Source: Candidatus Methanofastidiosia archaeon
GTDB lineage: Archaea; Methanobacteriota_B; Thermococci; Methanofastidiosales; Methanofastidiosaceae
Length of the DNA stretch: 23,953 bases
Assembly: GCA_003558335.1 (NCBI GenBank)
Contig: PWMA01000063.1
Coordinates: 1-23,953, forward strand
Reading direction: 5' to 3'
The position numbers and the translations under genes are program-made. Position 1 is the stretch's first letter. Each line of letters begins with the position of its first letter. Positions 23,158 through 23,953 of the stretch are shown piece by piece. The notes beneath the pieces are model-generated. The model saw only the letters and a list, made by a program, of their open reading frames with translations, searched no databases and was not told the origin of the DNA.

Positions 23158-23793
23158 ATGAATATTAGGATGACAATTCAAACTTTAACGCTCTTTGCTT
23201 CTTTATTTACATTTATTTTTTTTATTAGGATTAGACAAGAAGATATTTTTCTTCTGTTTATGCTAAGTTTTTCTGTTGCATCGGTAATGTTTGGAAAACT
23301 GTTTTGCGGATACTTTTGCCCATTCCACGCTTTTGATAAAAGTTGGGGCTATATATTGGATAAATATAATATAAAAAAAATTAACTCTCCTAGAATTCTT
23401 AAAAAAAAATTATTATATTACTCTATTTCTTTAATACTACTCGCACTAGTGATGCTTAGGGTGTTAAGTACATTATTTCCAATAAAAATACAAATTCCTT
23501 TTTTAATATTGGCATTTCCAATATTGGTAATATTTACCTCTGATTTATGGCACAATTATATGTGTCCATTTGGATTTATTATGAATTTACCTTCTTTTAG
23601 AAGAATACTAATGCCTAATATAAATAATCTCAAATGTAAATACTGCAACATCTGTGTAAATATATGTCCGACAAAAGCAATAGACTTGAATAATAATGAA
23701 TTAATGATAAATGAAACTGATTGTATTTTGTGCTATCAGTGTGAAAAAGTATGTAATTTTGACTCTATTGAAATAAAAACAAAAGGTGATTAA
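23158..23793 (+). CDS. NapH/NosR-C-terminal-like 4Fe-4S membrane protein
   Basis: Integral membrane electron-transfer protein of 211 residues with about four transmembrane segments. Cys50 and Cys54 (FCGYFCPF) and Cys136 (YMCPFGF) are the CP motifs at the membrane face found in NapH, NosR and related proteins (Fer4_5). The C-terminal ferredoxin domain has Cys160, 163, 166, 170 and Cys189, 192, 195, 199, two 4Fe-4S sites. It probably passes electrons between a membrane donor and a soluble acceptor. The divergent TrmB regulator and the following cupin gene may form a unit with it; the reaction is unknown. Confidence 0.85.
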   Translation: MNIRMTIQTLTLFASLFTFIFFIRIRQEDIFLLFMLSFSVASVMFGKLFCGYFCPFHAFDKSWGYILDKYNIKKINSPRILKKKLLYYSISLILLALVMLRVLSTLFPIKIQIPFLILAFPILVIFTSDLWHNYMCPFGFIMNLPSFRRILMPNINNLKCKYCNICVNICPTKAIDLNNNELMINETDCILCYQCEKVCNFDSIEIKTKGD

Positions 23794-23953
23794 ATTAAAA
23801 TTGTTAAGGTGAATGAACAAAAAATTATAGAAACTCCCCATAAAGTTGACGTTAGAAAATTATATGATACTGAAAATGCTCAAACTATGCATATAATTCT
23901 GAAACCAGGAGAAGCTCTTTTAAAGCACATTACTCCTGTGGACGTTTTTTTCT
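23794..23953 (+). CDS. Small cupin-domain protein (truncated by window edge; possible ATT start)
   Basis: The frame is open to the end of the window and encodes about 53 residues. ETPHKVDVRKLYDTENAQ is followed by HIILKPGEALLKHITPVDVF, the first cupin motif with metal-binding His. The frame has no ATG before residue 37. GGTGAT (23785-23790) ends 3 nt before ATT 23794, directly after the TAA of the preceding gene; this would give (M)KIVKVNEQK. GTG 23809 is the canonical alternative, but it has no well-placed ribosome binding site. Such small cupins are often sensors or enzymes of unknown substrate. It is co-directional with the NapH-like gene and probably in its operon. Confidence 0.65.
   Translation, partial: MKIVKVNEQKIIETPHKVDVRKLYDTENAQTMHIILKPGEALLKHITPVDVFF

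Noticed and set aside
1..23953. tRNA, rRNA, insertion sequence or integrated element
   Set aside because: I saw no tRNA cloverleaf, rRNA segment, transposase, terminal inverted repeats or change in composition that would support one.

Overview
The window is AT-rich archaeal DNA from a methanogen. The evidence is a complete set of genes for the nickel steps of coenzyme F430 synthesis (cfbA, cfbE, cfbD, cfbC, cfbB on the minus strand), a putative methanogenesis marker 8 protein, an archaeal SRP54, a TrmB regulator and a RamA-type activase for corrinoid methyltransferases. Low GC plus RamA would suit a methyl-reducing lineage such as Methanofastidiosales. That placement is inference; no rRNA is present.

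Layout. 1-4685 (+): the tail of an unidentified CDS, ramA, a large protein with a Helicase_C_3-like and a WYL-like domain, and a DegT-like PLP protein. 4754-7187 (+): a DUF457 membrane protein, a stand-alone Lrp-type effector domain, and srp54. 7189-12073 (-): the cfb operon, with tight or overlapping junctions. 12280-13812 (+), divergent from cfb: a CheY-like receiver followed by a nine-repeat TPR protein. 13819-17182 (-): the early tetrapyrrole operon sirC-like, hemA, hemB, then a MagIII-like DNA glycosylase. 17263-19379 (+): a SprT-like protein and aspartate kinase. 19389-20180 (-): marker 8. 20229-20289 (+): a C/D box guide RNA not previously called here. 20370-22239 (-): a putative polysaccharide polymerase and a UPF0173 metallo-beta-lactamase protein. 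22319-23953: a TrmB regulator divergent from a NapH-like iron-sulfur membrane protein, then the start of a cupin gene.

How it works together: HemA and HemB supply the early tetrapyrrole precursors, the SirC-like dehydrogenase makes sirohydrochlorin, CfbA inserts nickel, CfbB amidates, CfbC/CfbD reduce and cyclise, and CfbE closes the last ring to give F430 for methyl-CoM reductase. hemL, hemC, hemD and the uroporphyrinogen methyltransferase are not in the window.

Main discoveries: (1) a C/D box sRNA whose D guide fits the anticodon loop of tRNA-Leu(CAA) and would place a 2'-O-methyl on wobble C34; (2) hemB has no ATG, GTG or TTG that can give a full-length protein, and the right start is an ATT in a TAATT overlap behind a strong ribosome binding site; (3) the cupin gene at the right edge may also start at ATT; (4) most genes with a Shine-Dalgarno (SD) site keep a GGTGAT-like box exactly 3 nt before the start, which fixes several starts; (5) paired GTGTTACT repeats, 21 bp apart, lie at the predicted cfb transcription start.
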